The position numbers and the translations under genes were made by a program. From the NCBI GenBank assembly GCA_002747255.1, contig PDUC01000051.1, forward strand, positions 1 through 44,775: a DNA stretch of 44,775 nt, read 5' to 3'. Positions 24,929 through 33,920 of this stretch are shown here, in pieces; position 1 is the stretch's first letter; each line of letters opens with the position of its first letter. Below the pieces are notes generated by a model. The model saw only the letters and a list, made by a program, of their open reading frames with translations. It ran no database searches and was not told where the DNA came from. Source of the stretch: Acidobacteriota bacterium. GTDB lineage: Bacteria > Acidobacteriota > Holophagae > Acanthopleuribacterales > Acanthopleuribacteraceae.

Positions 24929-26825
24929 AGAGGGCGCAACCAAAAAATCAACCATGGTTTATTGGCTGTATCAGTCCTATCTCATCATTCTTGGGTTGGG
25001 CCTGCTTTTCGTCATTGTTCCCGCATCATGGATACTCATAAAGAGCTATGAGGGTCAGGTTGAGGAGCAATTGGCGGACAAGGCAGAATTGATAAAAAAG
25101 ATCATAGCGCATAACGAGCGTCGTGATGACTACGCGTCCCACTTCGAAGCGATATTCAGTGACAGTCCTTTCAGAGTGACTTTAGTTGACGCAGACGGAA
25201 CTGTCATCGTTGAAACAGACACCAACTCAAAAAAAATGGAAAACCACGCAAACCGCCCTGAGATTATCAAAGCCTGGACGGGAAAAGACAATTACGAGAG
25301 AAGGTACAGTCATACGCTTGGAAAGAATATGCTTTACTATGCGACAGCTTACCTGGATCAATACGTGGTTCGTGTCTCAAAACCCATTCGGGCCATCCAC
25401 TCCACACTCTTTGGTTATCTCCTGAAAATAGCGATAACGGCTCTTTTGGCGGCGCTTTTAGCGGTTTTTGTCAGTATTTATGTCGGGAAAAGGTTGACTA
25501 TGCCGCTCAAAAAGCTGGGAAATCAGGCCGACTATCTCGCTAAGGCTTTTTTAGATGTCGATATTGAACCCAGCTCCAAGTTTATACAGAAAAAGGAACA
25601 GTTATCTGAATTTAAAACCAAAGAATACCATCAGCTATCTGAAACCATGAACCGCATGGCTGCCCAATTGATTGCGACAGTAAACAGTCACAAGGAGCAA
25701 TCCTATTTCCACAAAGCGCTGCTCAAAAGTATGGTGGAAAGTGTCTTGGCCGTGGATATGGATGGAAATATACTCATTTGTAACAGGGCCGCAGAGGAAA
25801 TGTATCAATTGCCGAAAGATCGCTGTCTTCCAGGGCAAAATGCAGCCATTTTTATTCGTAACCAGGTACTCCTCCATTCAATCCACGAGACCATGGAATC
25901 AGGCGAACCGTTGGTTAAGGAAATTAAAGTGTACAACCCCACTGAACGATCCCTGGAAGTCACTATTGTGCCTCTCAAGGGGTTTGATGGCAATCAAATG
26001 GGGGCCGTGGCTGTCGGACAGGACTTGACAGGAGTTAAAGCGGTTTCCAAAATGAGAAAAGACTTTGTTGCCAATGTGTCTCATGAGCTAAAAACACCCA
26101 TTACAGCGATCAAGGGATTTATTGAAACCCTTCTTTCCTCTTCCGAAACAACCGCTGAAGATCAAAAGACCTTCCTCGAGATTGCACTGAAACACACGGA
26201 TCGGATGAATGCCATCATAAGCGATCTCTTATCCCTGACCCACCTTGAAGATCGCAAAAACGATTTTGAGCTGCATAAAACGCAACTGAATTCAATCGTT
26301 GAAGAAGTCATCGAGTCGTGTCAAGAGATGGCTGCAGAAAAGAACATCACATTGGAAAACCAATTGAGTGCTCCTTGTGAAGTACGGGCGAACATGCTGC
26401 TCCTCGAGCAGGCATTTTTCAATATTTTGAGCAATGCCATTAAGTACTCACCGGAGAAAACAGCGGTGCTGGTTAAAGTCCAGGAGTTTCCGAAGTACTG
26501 TCAAATTGACTTCATTGATGAAGGAGAGGGTATTCCCAAAAAATATCGCAAACGCATCTTTGAGCGTTTTTTCAGGGTGGACAAGGGAAGAAGTAAAAAA
26601 GTAGGCGGTACTGGATTGGGATTGGCCATTGCCAAGCACATTGTCGGTGTTCACCACGGTAAAATCATGGTCAGCAGTAAAAAGGGAAAAGGAAGTGTGT
26701 TCACTGTTCAAATTCCTAAACTGGACACGGAACGAACTGGCTTCAGGATGGATGTACAGGAAAGTGAAAATCCACTGGGCACTTTCGATCCATCGGCAGG
26801 CTCTCAAGAAACGGCTGCATCCTGA
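24921..26825 (+). CDS. PhoR-like sensor histidine kinase
   Basis: Membrane helices at about 15-38 and 165-190 flank a periplasmic domain of about 125 residues. A HAMP segment (about 190-245) and a PAS domain (about 260-370, SVLAVDMDGNILICNRAAEE) follow. The dimerisation domain carries H388 in FVANVSHELKTPITAIKGF, and the ATPase domain has its N box (NILSNAIKYSPE) and G boxes (DEGEGIP, GGTGLGLAIAKH). The RVDKGRSKKVGGTGLGLA segment is typical of the PhoR branch. It overlaps the response-regulator gene by 8 nt. All catalytic motifs are present. The signal sensed is unknown. Confidence 0.94.
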   Translation: MTEEGATKKSTMVYWLYQSYLIILGLGLLFVIVPASWILIKSYEGQVEEQLADKAELIKKIIAHNERRDDYASHFEAIFSDSPFRVTLVDADGTVIVETDTNSKKMENHANRPEIIKAWTGKDNYERRYSHTLGKNMLYYATAYLDQYVVRVSKPIRAIHSTLFGYLLKIAITALLAALLAVFVSIYVGKRLTMPLKKLGNQADYLAKAFLDVDIEPSSKFIQKKEQLSEFKTKEYHQLSETMNRMAAQLIATVNSHKEQSYFHKALLKSMVESVLAVDMDGNILICNRAAEEMYQLPKDRCLPGQNAAIFIRNQVLLHSIHETMESGEPLVKEIKVYNPTERSLEVTIVPLKGFDGNQMGAVAVGQDLTGVKAVSKMRKDFVANVSHELKTPITAIKGFIETLLSSSETTAEDQKTFLEIALKHTDRMNAIISDLLSLTHLEDRKNDFELHKTQLNSIVEEVIESCQEMAAEKNITLENQLSAPCEVRANMLLLEQAFFNILSNAIKYSPEKTAVLVKVQEFPKYCQIDFIDEGEGIPKKYRKRIFERFFRVDKGRSKKVGGTGLGLAIAKHIVGVHHGKIMVSSKKGKGSVFTVQIPKLDTERTGFRMDVQESENPLGTFDPSAGSQETAAS

Positions 26826-26846
26826 GTCTCTTGAGTCAAAGAGGGC

Positions 26847-26874
26847 TTTAAGGGTTTGAACTTAAACCCTTAAA
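26847..26874. terminator. Hairpin after the histidine kinase gene
   Basis: TTTAAGGGTTT (26847-26857) pairs exactly with AAACCCTTAAA (26864-26874) around a six-base loop, 21 bases after the kinase stop. No T-run follows, so termination is plausible but not certain. Confidence 0.45.
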
Positions 26875-27072
26875 AAGCAATTGCACCAAACGGATGCGCT
26901 TTTGTTATCAAATAATGTGCGTTTTTTCAAACCAGTTGTGGTTTTAGAATGGTATATGTGGAGCAATTCATCCAAATCACGGATGTTGAGCTGAACTTTT
27001 CCGGCTGAATCTTTGTTGTTGAAGGCATAAAAATGGTATTCTAATGCCTGATACTACGCTTTAGGATGAAAT

Positions 27073-28323
27073 ATGTACTCCATTATTTACAACGCATCAA
27101 ACTTGGTCACACTTGAAAATGACAACCTGAAGGAGGGGCCCAGAAAAGGTAGTGCCATGGCAGAGCTGGGAGAAATACCGGGTGGAGCTGTGGTTTATTC
27201 AGCTGGGAAGATTGTTGAAACCGGAACATCAGAGGCTCTTTTGAAAAAGTACCCTGATCCGATCGATCTCATCGATGCAGGCGGGCGTTTAGTCATGCCT
27301 GGCTTTGTCGACTGTCATACCCATTTGGTTTATGCGGGGAATCGATCCTCAGAAATGTTGCAGCGTCTTCAGGGAGCCACTTATCTGGATATCCTGAAAG
27401 CGGGTGGTGGCATTAACAAAACAGTTAGGGCCACTCGGGAGGCATCCAGCGATGACCTGAAACGTCTGGGTATGAATCGTCTCGATCACATGCTGAAACA
27501 CGGAACGACAACCGTTGAAATTAAATCGGGTTATGGGTTGGATGAAATGACTGAACATAAAATCCTGGATGTTATCGGAGAGTTGAAGTCCAGTCATGTC
27601 ATCGACATGGTTGCCACGTACCTCGGTGCTCATACCGTACCAAAAGACCGCGACAGATGTGAATACATTACATGGTTGAAAGGCGCAAGCCTGTCGACAT
27701 TTCAGAAGAAAGCGGAGTTCTTTGATATTTTCTGTGAAGATGGAGCCTTCTCAAAGGAGGAGTCCATTCAACTATTGGAGGCAGCCCAAAGTGCAGGTTT
27801 CAGATTAAAAGCTCATGCCGGGCAGTTCAATGACCTTGGCTTGACCGGAGTGGCCGCCAAAATGGGTGCTGTTTCCGTGGATCACCTCGATCATATTGAC
27901 GATCACCAGATCGATCTCATGGCTGAAACGGACTGTGTCGGCGTGTTTTTACCGGGTGTTCCCTTTTTCCTCAAGACGGGCGTTTTCCCCGACATGAAGC
28001 GTTTCAGGGATCGCGCTGCTGCCTTTGCCATCGCCTCGGATTTCAATCCCGGCTCTTGTCCTTCGTTTTCCATGCCCATGATGGTCTCTCTGGCGGTACT
28101 GCACTGCAATGCCACTTTGCCAGAAGCCATTTGTGCCTCGACCCTCAATGCCGCTTACGCAATGGGTGTCGGCAATGAGACAGGCTCTCTGAAAGCAGGC
28201 AAAAAGGCGGATTTCATCGTGCTGGACATACAAACGCTCGATGAACTTCCCTACTACTTTGGCACCTGTCTGACACACTGCGTACTCAAGAATGGAGAGG
28301 TGGTCTTTCAGTCAGAGATTTGA
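27073..28323 (+). CDS. hutI: Imidazolonepropionase
   Basis: HutI is the third enzyme of histidine breakdown, opening imidazolone-propionate to N-formimino-glutamate. It is an amidohydrolase; the metal site is visible as MPGFVDCHTHLVYAGNR, then KAHAGQFND, DHLDHI and the Asp in ASDFNPGS. The KSGYGLDEMTEHKIL block is characteristic of HutI. The length of 416 is normal. No hutH, hutU or hutG is adjacent, so the pathway must be encoded elsewhere or be incomplete. A short frame beginning with TTG at the stop codon follows (to 28529), but it matches nothing I know. Confidence 0.94.
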   Translation: MYSIIYNASNLVTLENDNLKEGPRKGSAMAELGEIPGGAVVYSAGKIVETGTSEALLKKYPDPIDLIDAGGRLVMPGFVDCHTHLVYAGNRSSEMLQRLQGATYLDILKAGGGINKTVRATREASSDDLKRLGMNRLDHMLKHGTTTVEIKSGYGLDEMTEHKILDVIGELKSSHVIDMVATYLGAHTVPKDRDRCEYITWLKGASLSTFQKKAEFFDIFCEDGAFSKEESIQLLEAAQSAGFRLKAHAGQFNDLGLTGVAAKMGAVSVDHLDHIDDHQIDLMAETDCVGVFLPGVPFFLKTGVFPDMKRFRDRAAAFAIASDFNPGSCPSFSMPMMVSLAVLHCNATLPEAICASTLNAAYAMGVGNETGSLKAGKKADFIVLDIQTLDELPYYFGTCLTHCVLKNGEVVFQSEI

Positions 28324-28748
28324 AAGATACGCTTGCAGACAGATTAGCTGAGAAATTGTTTGCTGAGTATACTTATGCTGAAATAAAAAGCGGCTCCTCA
28401 AGCGACGTGAAAGGAAATTCCATTCCTGTTATCCTGACGACTGGCATTGACGATCTGATGTCGGGAACAAGAACTCACAGGCTAACTTTTTTTCGTTTCA
28501 TGAGTATAGTCCTTTTGTGTGTTGGCTGAATATGTTAATTTATTAGGTGTGACGCGTGTTCTTAGAGATTTTTTTAAATCAGTATTCGTGTGTTTTTTCA
28601 GAATCCCGCAAAGCTATTTGACAGTTTTGACAAAAAAATAAGGTATCTGATTGAGACGATCTCATTAGGGCGTATCTTCAAAATGATTTATTTTGGATTG
28701 TCATGACGGCACACAGATGTGTGGCCTTTTTTGAGGTAGAGAAGTTAC
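28324..28748. other. Intergenic region with promoter-like elements and a hairpin
   Basis: No convincing gene is present; a 69-codon frame starting with TTG at 28320 lacks a ribosome site and family resemblance. Two TTGACA hexamers (28618-28623 and 28627-28632) could be -35 boxes for the kinase gene, with a weak TATCTG at 28644-28649. A hairpin with a T6 run follows at 28708-28732. Confidence 0.4.
28708..28732 (+). terminator. Terminator-like hairpin just before the TPR-kinase gene
   Basis: GGC plus ACAC pairs with GTGT plus GCC across an AGAT loop, with one bulged G, and is followed by TTTTTT (28727-28732). The kinase ATG is only 17 bases further on. It could end upstream transcription or act as an attenuator in the kinase leader. 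Confidence 0.5.
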
Positions 28749-30971
28749 ATGGGGAAATGGTCTAAATCGGCGAGACAGGCATTGCGAGCGAAAGAATTCT
28801 TGCAGGCAGGTGATTTCTACAAAATGGATGGAAGTTACCGGGCAGCCATCCGCGCCTATTTGAAGGGAAAGCATTTTATCAATGCGGCCGTGGTGTACGA
28901 ACAGATAGGGAAACCCAAAAAGGCCGAGAAAATTTTGAGAAAACAACTTCTGTGGCAGGACTTGGCTTCTTTTCTCGTCAGACAGCACAGAGAGCACGAG
29001 GCGATTGAAGTCTATCAGCTCAATGGACGTAAATTTGAGGCAGCTGAGCTGTATGAGAAAATGAATCGTCCTGAGCCTGCTGCCTACCTATATATGGAAT
29101 TGGGTTTTCACGAAAAAGCCGGACGTCTGTTTACTAAGTCAAGGAATTTCGAGCAGGCTATTATTGCTATAGAAACGGCGATGTCCAAGCTTGACACGAA
29201 AATGGAGCGAACTCACACGAATAAAGCATTGAAAATGAAGGAGTGGTTGGCCAACTTGCATCTTGGAGCAAGGAAGTATGTTCAGGCCGCAGAACTATTT
29301 TCAGAATTGCTTAAACACGATCTGGCAGCGAAAAGCTATCTTAAAGCTGAAAAGCCTTTAGAGGCAGCTTCAGAATTAATTAAAGCAGGTCGATTAGACA
29401 ACGCCAAGACCGTTCTGGAAGGACAAAGCAGTGTGGACGCGCGAGTTTTGCTGGGTAAAATCTACGCTGAAGAAGGAGATATGGAAAAGGCAGTTGAATT
29501 CCTGAAGGATACATCTGAGCACACCCTTCTCAGTGAGGCATTTGAACAGATGGGTTTGTACAAGGAGGCTGCAGAGCACCTTGAAAAGAGCGGTAAATTG
29601 ATTCGCGCAGCGAATTTTTATGCCAAAGCTCATGAATTTAAAAAAGCAGCATTAATTTATGAAGAAAGAACATACCACCAGGAAGCTGCGGTATGTTATG
29701 AAAAAGCAGACAACTATCTCCATGCCGCGAAACTCTATAAGCTAGTCAAAGACAATTACAAAACAGGAGAATGCTTATTTAAATCGGGAAAATTACAAGA
29801 TGCACTGCCTTTTTTACAGCTCGTAGATGAACATGACTCTAATTATCCCATGGCTAAACGCTATATGGCGGAGATTTTTTACACCATCAGAGATTTCAAT
29901 ATTTCATCCAAGCTTTTTGAAGAACTAATACGTAAGCACGGGTTCACATTGAGCGAAACAAATATGGATATTTACTATCGCCTGGCCCGATCTCTGGAAT
30001 CACAGGGTAAGGGAGAAGAAGCCCTCCAATACTTTGAAAGAATTTATACAAGGAAGTCGGACTATTTAGATACCAAGCAGAGAATGAGAGCGCTTTCTGA
30101 AAGATTGGGGCGAATCAAGCTGGTCAGTCACTCGAGTGCTCCCCTGACAGCGAAAGAGCTTAAGCCGGGTCAGATCATTGCGGACCGCTTTCGGATTGAC
30201 AAGGAAATTGGCAAAGGGGGCATGGGATATATTTTTAGCGTTTGGGATATCAGCCTGAGTAGAACAGTGGCCTTGAAAATGCTGATTCACTCCAAAGGTG
30301 ACCTTGAAGAACTCAAGGCTGAGCTCATCACAGCCCGAGAATTAACACACCCCTATATCATCAAGGTTTTCGATATTGGTCAGTGGAGAGATGTCAGCTA
30401 CTTCACCATGGAATTGGTAGAAGGAAAGACCTTGAAGGAGTTTATAGAGAGCGAAACCCGCAGCAGTCTCGAACAGAATCTCCTGCTTTTTACACGCATT
30501 TGTGAAGGCATAAAAGCAGCACATGATCAGGGTGTCATCCACCGGGATTTGAAGCCCCAGAATATCATTATCACCGCTGACGGAACACCCAAAATTCTTG
30601 ATTTTGGCATTGCTCGAAGGTATACCGGCCAAAGTAAAAAACAAGGGGTGAGCGGCAGCCCAAAATACATGGCTCCGGAACAAATTTTAAACGAGGATAT
30701 GGACCCAAGAACCGATATTTACGCATTGGGTATTATCATGTACTACCTTTTTACAGGTAAAGAACCTTTTACGGGAAATAATGCCAACGAAATCCTCCTT
30801 AAGCAGATTAATCAACAACTGCCTGACCCCATGCTGCTGAATAGAGAAATACCATTCTGGCTGGTAGAAATCATACAGCATTGTTCCAATAAAAATAAAG
30901 ATTTGAGGTATTCTGATGTTCAGGAGCTCTTGTCTGAATTAAAACTCAATATGGTGGACCTTAATTCATGA
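28749..30971 (+). CDS. TPR-repeat Ser/Thr protein kinase
   Basis: The first 450 residues are helical repeats of TPR type (for example AAELYEKMNRPEPAAYLYME, then KYVQAAELFSELLKHDLAAK). The last 260 form a Hanks-type kinase: glycine loop IGKGGMGYIFSVWD (about 485), Lys in TVALKML, catalytic loop IHRDLKPQN with D600, DFG at 618-620 and the APE of YMAPEQI. There is no membrane helix or PASTA repeat, so it should be cytosolic. Most bacterial kinases with TPRs carry the repeats after the kinase; here they come first. A weak GAGG lies before the ATG. The next gene overlaps the stop (ATGA). The target is unknown; the repeats probably recruit it. Confidence 0.9.
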   Translation: MGKWSKSARQALRAKEFLQAGDFYKMDGSYRAAIRAYLKGKHFINAAVVYEQIGKPKKAEKILRKQLLWQDLASFLVRQHREHEAIEVYQLNGRKFEAAELYEKMNRPEPAAYLYMELGFHEKAGRLFTKSRNFEQAIIAIETAMSKLDTKMERTHTNKALKMKEWLANLHLGARKYVQAAELFSELLKHDLAAKSYLKAEKPLEAASELIKAGRLDNAKTVLEGQSSVDARVLLGKIYAEEGDMEKAVEFLKDTSEHTLLSEAFEQMGLYKEAAEHLEKSGKLIRAANFYAKAHEFKKAALIYEERTYHQEAAVCYEKADNYLHAAKLYKLVKDNYKTGECLFKSGKLQDALPFLQLVDEHDSNYPMAKRYMAEIFYTIRDFNISSKLFEELIRKHGFTLSETNMDIYYRLARSLESQGKGEEALQYFERIYTRKSDYLDTKQRMRALSERLGRIKLVSHSSAPLTAKELKPGQIIADRFRIDKEIGKGGMGYIFSVWDISLSRTVALKMLIHSKGDLEELKAELITARELTHPYIIKVFDIGQWRDVSYFTMELVEGKTLKEFIESETRSSLEQNLLLFTRICEGIKAAHDQGVIHRDLKPQNIIITADGTPKILDFGIARRYTGQSKKQGVSGSPKYMAPEQILNEDMDPRTDIYALGIIMYYLFTGKEPFTGNNANEILLKQINQQLPDPMLLNREIPFWLVEIIQHCSNKNKDLRYSDVQELLSELKLNMVDLNS

Positions 30972-31699
30972 AACAGAAACTCATTCTGCTCTTTTCCAAA
31001 AAGAACAGATCGCCAGGCTTCCGGTCTCTGCAATTGGAGCTTGGGTCAGTGGAGACAGACCAGTTTTATTTGCTGCTGGTAGAGCGTCTTGTAACAGAAG
31101 TATTCCCGCTTGAAAGGGATTATGAAGTGTGTCTCGCCACAGACTACGATACAGACTTTCTCGAGAAATGGATGGGAAGACACTGGCCTGTTATTTCACT
31201 TGCTGACCGGTCTCCAAATGAGTATGTCTCATGTATCTTAAACGCGGCCCCCATGAAAGACGCCGACAAATTATTGATCCTTTCAGCGGGTACAATGAGT
31301 GTGGATGAAAATCAAATCAGTTCGATGTTTGATTCAATTGATGAAAAAACGATTCTGTACCAAATGGGGTCGGATGGATATCTCGCCAGCGTAGGGGTTC
31401 ACCAGAGTAATTTAGCCCTTTTTGATAACCTGGATACACTCGACGAGTATATGGAAGATATTTTAACAGTGCGAATAGAACACTATCATTTGAAGGTGAA
31501 GAAAGAAGAAGATCTCATTATACCGGGTGACTTGACGCAATTAGCCGTTTTCAGAAATCAACTGCCAGATGAACATTTCGTAGCAAAAAAAATAGACGAC
31601 ATGATTTTAGAGAAACTTGAACCGGACCCATCATCTAACGATCTTGAAACTCACAGCCGTTCCATTCAAATTGATTTGGCTCAGGATGAAGGTGAATGA
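30968..31699 (+). CDS. Degenerate DUF2064/glycosyltransferase-A-like protein
   Basis: The 243 residues begin KLILLFSKKNRSPGFRSLQL, which resembles the start of the DUF2064 (TIGR04282) family of GT-A-fold proteins (I-L-F-x-K-x-P-x-P-G-x-x-K-T-R-L). Later segments follow the same order of strands, but the family G-S-D-x-P motif is replaced by LSAGTMSV, so catalysis is doubtful. The assignment rests on layout and is tentative. The start overlaps the TPR-kinase stop (ATGA), which suggests a joint function, for instance as substrate or regulator of the kinase. The 3' end overlaps the convergent rluA-like gene by 65 nt. The C-terminal 40 residues are acidic and probably disordered. Confidence 0.6.
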   Translation: MKQKLILLFSKKNRSPGFRSLQLELGSVETDQFYLLLVERLVTEVFPLERDYEVCLATDYDTDFLEKWMGRHWPVISLADRSPNEYVSCILNAAPMKDADKLLILSAGTMSVDENQISSMFDSIDEKTILYQMGSDGYLASVGVHQSNLALFDNLDTLDEYMEDILTVRIEHYHLKVKKEEDLIIPGDLTQLAVFRNQLPDEHFVAKKIDDMILEKLEPDPSSNDLETHSRSIQIDLAQDEGE

Positions 31700-32396
31700 C
31701 GGTCTGTTTTAAGTGAGCCTGGCCCTTAAAGCCGGGAAGTAATTTAGACCAAACTTGAAGTGGTGAGCCCCAGGTAAAGTTCATTTCCTCTTTTTTTACA
31801 GGGTGCTCAAATGTGAGGGAATAAGAATGGAGCGCCAGATTCTTGCCATCAAAACGACGTGTAGCACCATATCGGAAATCACCCAACAGGGGAAAACCGC
31901 GGCTGGAAAATTGAACGCGAATCTGGTGAGGACGTCCTGTTTTTAGTGAAATATCTACCGCGGTCATTCCATTTTTACTCCATACAGGGTTAAAAGAGAG
32001 CAGCGCCTTTTTACCGGCGGGGTGGGATGGAGAAACAACCTTAACTTTCTGATCTCTTTTTGCAATACAGTCTTTCATTTCACCAGGGCTGTCCAGATGC
32101 CCTTCCACGATGGCAAGATAGCGTTTTACGGGCGTTCGATTTTTCCACTGGGCTGTCAATCGGGATGCGGCCTTGGATGTTCTCGCTACCACCATCACAC
32201 CTGATACAGGTCTGTCCAGGCGGTGTACCAAACCTGCGTAAACATTGCCCGGTTTTGAGAACGCTTTTTTTAAATAGTTTTTACTCCAGGAAATGACATC
32301 ATCATCGCCGGAGTGGTCGCCCTGAGACAGAAAGCCAGCTGGTTTCCCTATGACCAGCAGATGATTGTCAAGATAGAGGACAGAAGGTTCATTCAC
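31635..32396 (-). CDS. RluA-family pseudouridine synthase
   Basis: RluA-type enzymes turn uridine into pseudouridine in rRNA or tRNA. The catalytic Asp is D61 in the block LVHRLDRPVSGV; the second conserved block is TGRPHQIRVQFSSRGFPLLG, and the LHSYSLTFEHP segment closes the fold. At 253 residues it has only the catalytic domain, without an S4 domain, like RluA, RluC-short or TruC forms; the precise target cannot be told. Its last 65 bases lie inside the convergent DUF2064-like gene. The aldehyde dehydrogenase gene ends about 20 bases before its start on the same strand. Confidence 0.9.
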   Translation of the reverse strand: MNEPSVLYLDNHLLVIGKPAGFLSQGDHSGDDDVISWSKNYLKKAFSKPGNVYAGLVHRLDRPVSGVMVVARTSKAASRLTAQWKNRTPVKRYLAIVEGHLDSPGEMKDCIAKRDQKVKVVSPSHPAGKKALLSFNPVWSKNGMTAVDISLKTGRPHQIRVQFSSRGFPLLGDFRYGATRRFDGKNLALHSYSLTFEHPVKKEEMNFTWGSPLQVWSKLLPGFKGQAHLKQTVIHLHPEPNQFEWNGCEFQDR

Positions 32397-32416
32397 AGTG
32401 TCTTGCCTTCTGACCT

Positions 32417-33775
32417 TTATGCCAACCAGATGGTTTTGATGTTGACGAATTCTTTGATGCCGTAATAGGAGAGTTCTCGTCCATAGCCGGAGATCCCGAC
32501 TCCGCCAAAGGGCAGTCTGGGATCGGATTTCGTCATGCCGTTGATAAAAACAGCGCCTGTTTCAATCTGTCTGGCAAGTCGTATGCCTCGATCGGTATCA
32601 GCGGTCCATAGACTCCCTCCCAGGCCGAAACTCGAGCGATTGGCCAGGTCGATGGCTTCCTGCTCTGTTTTAAATCGAATCAACGGCAGCACAGGGCCAA
32701 AAGTTTCCTCTTTGAAAACAGGCATGTCCGGCGTGATATCACCCATTAATGTGGGCTGATAAAAGCACGCTGTGCCGGGAACGGGCTGACCTCCTAGCAG
32801 AACTTTTGCTCCCATCTTCTGTGATTGAATAACCTGGTTGTGCAGTTCATCGCGAAGATCAGGTCTGGCAAGAGGACCGATCTGTGTGTGGTGATCCATA
32901 GGATCGCCCACTGTGAGGTTTTGAATTTGCGAATACATGATATCGCGGAAGCGATCGTAAATAGCGTCCTGAATGATGAACCTCTTGGCGGCAATACAGC
33001 TTTGTCCTGCGTTCATCATTCGGGCAATAACGGCTGTTTGCGCACATATTTCAAGGTCGGCATCGTCGAATACCATGTATGCATCGGAACCACCCAGCTC
33101 CAAAAGTGATTTCTTTATTTCCAGACCTGCTTTGGAAGCAACCTGACTTCCGGCCCATTCACTTCCCGTTAGTGTGACTGCCTGAACTGTGGGACATTCC
33201 AATACCTTGCCAACCTGACTGCCTGAAATTAAGAGCGCTCTGAATAGATTGGTGGGAAATCCCGCTCTTTGAAACAGGGACTCTATTTCCAGGGCACAGC
33301 CGGGAACATTGGAGGCGTGTTTTAACAGACAGGCATTACCCGCCATGAGGCCGGGTGCCGCAAATCGGAATACCTGCCAAAGTGGGAAATTCCAGGGCAT
33401 GACGGCTAGAACAGTGCCCAGAGGTTCAAAAGAAGCAAAAGCCTGCCTGCCATCGCTTTCAAAAAACTCGTCTTCAAGCATGGTTTCCGCTTGCTCGGCG
33501 TAGTATTCACAAACCCAGGCGCATTTTAGAACCTCTGCGATGGATTCCTTGAAAACTTTTCCCATTTCAAGAGTGATGAGGGTGGCCAAATGATTTTGTT
33601 GCTCTCGAAGAAGCCCGGCCAGGCGAAGCATGTGCCTTTTTCGCTCCTCGAAAGAGGTTTGCTTCCATGATTGCCAGGCTAGATGGGTTACATGGGCGAT
33701 TTGCTGTGCTTCCTGATCGGTATGGGTTGGGTAGGTTTTTATGAGTTCCATTGTTGCCGGATTGATGGATTTCAT
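32417..33775 (-). CDS. NAD(P)-dependent aldehyde dehydrogenase (Sad/GabD-like)
   Basis: The enzyme oxidises aldehydes to acids, probably succinate semialdehyde. Motifs are ELGGSDAYMV with the general-base Glu, and NAGQSCIAAKRFI with the nucleophile Cys at about 259. The cofactor region reads PWNFPLWQVFRFAAPGLMAGN, and the C-terminus has LPFGGVGISGYGREL. The sequence style is that of the YneI/Sad branch. The frame opens at 33814, but CTGGAGGCAGC stands directly before the ATG at 33775, so I choose that start (452 residues). It is followed 20 bases later by the RluA-like gene. The divergent PilZ gene lies on the other side. Confidence 0.92.
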   Translation of the reverse strand: MKSINPATMELIKTYPTHTDQEAQQIAHVTHLAWQSWKQTSFEERKRHMLRLAGLLREQQNHLATLITLEMGKVFKESIAEVLKCAWVCEYYAEQAETMLEDEFFESDGRQAFASFEPLGTVLAVMPWNFPLWQVFRFAAPGLMAGNACLLKHASNVPGCALEIESLFQRAGFPTNLFRALLISGSQVGKVLECPTVQAVTLTGSEWAGSQVASKAGLEIKKSLLELGGSDAYMVFDDADLEICAQTAVIARMMNAGQSCIAAKRFIIQDAIYDRFRDIMYSQIQNLTVGDPMDHHTQIGPLARPDLRDELHNQVIQSQKMGAKVLLGGQPVPGTACFYQPTLMGDITPDMPVFKEETFGPVLPLIRFKTEQEAIDLANRSSFGLGGSLWTADTDRGIRLARQIETGAVFINGMTKSDPRLPFGGVGISGYGRELSYYGIKEFVNIKTIWLA

Positions 33776-33861
33776 GCTGCCTCCAGTTTTCTGATAATAA
33801 AAAAAAGAAATCAAGAGATATTATATCCCATGCTTCTATGAGGTCAAAATAGACAAACGAC

Positions 33862-33888
33862 TAAAGGAATACAGAAATAATTCGATAC
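33862..33888 (+). promoter_or_regulatory. Sigma-28 (FliA) type promoter of the PilZ gene
   Basis: TAAAGGAA, 11 bases, TTCGATAC. The spacing equals the flagellar sigma-28 consensus (TAAAGTTT-N11-GCCGATAA), and the sequence is very close to the promoter of the MCP gene at 18032-18058. It ends 32 bases before the PilZ start. Confidence 0.65.
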
Positions 33889-33920
33889 AATCTAAGTAGT
33901 CATGGTCTTTAGGATTGAAT

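Noticed and set aside
28320-28529. 69-codon frame starting with TTG at the hutI stop
   Set aside because: No ribosome site, no recognisable family, and a hydrophobic end that looks random; mentioned in the intergenic entry only.
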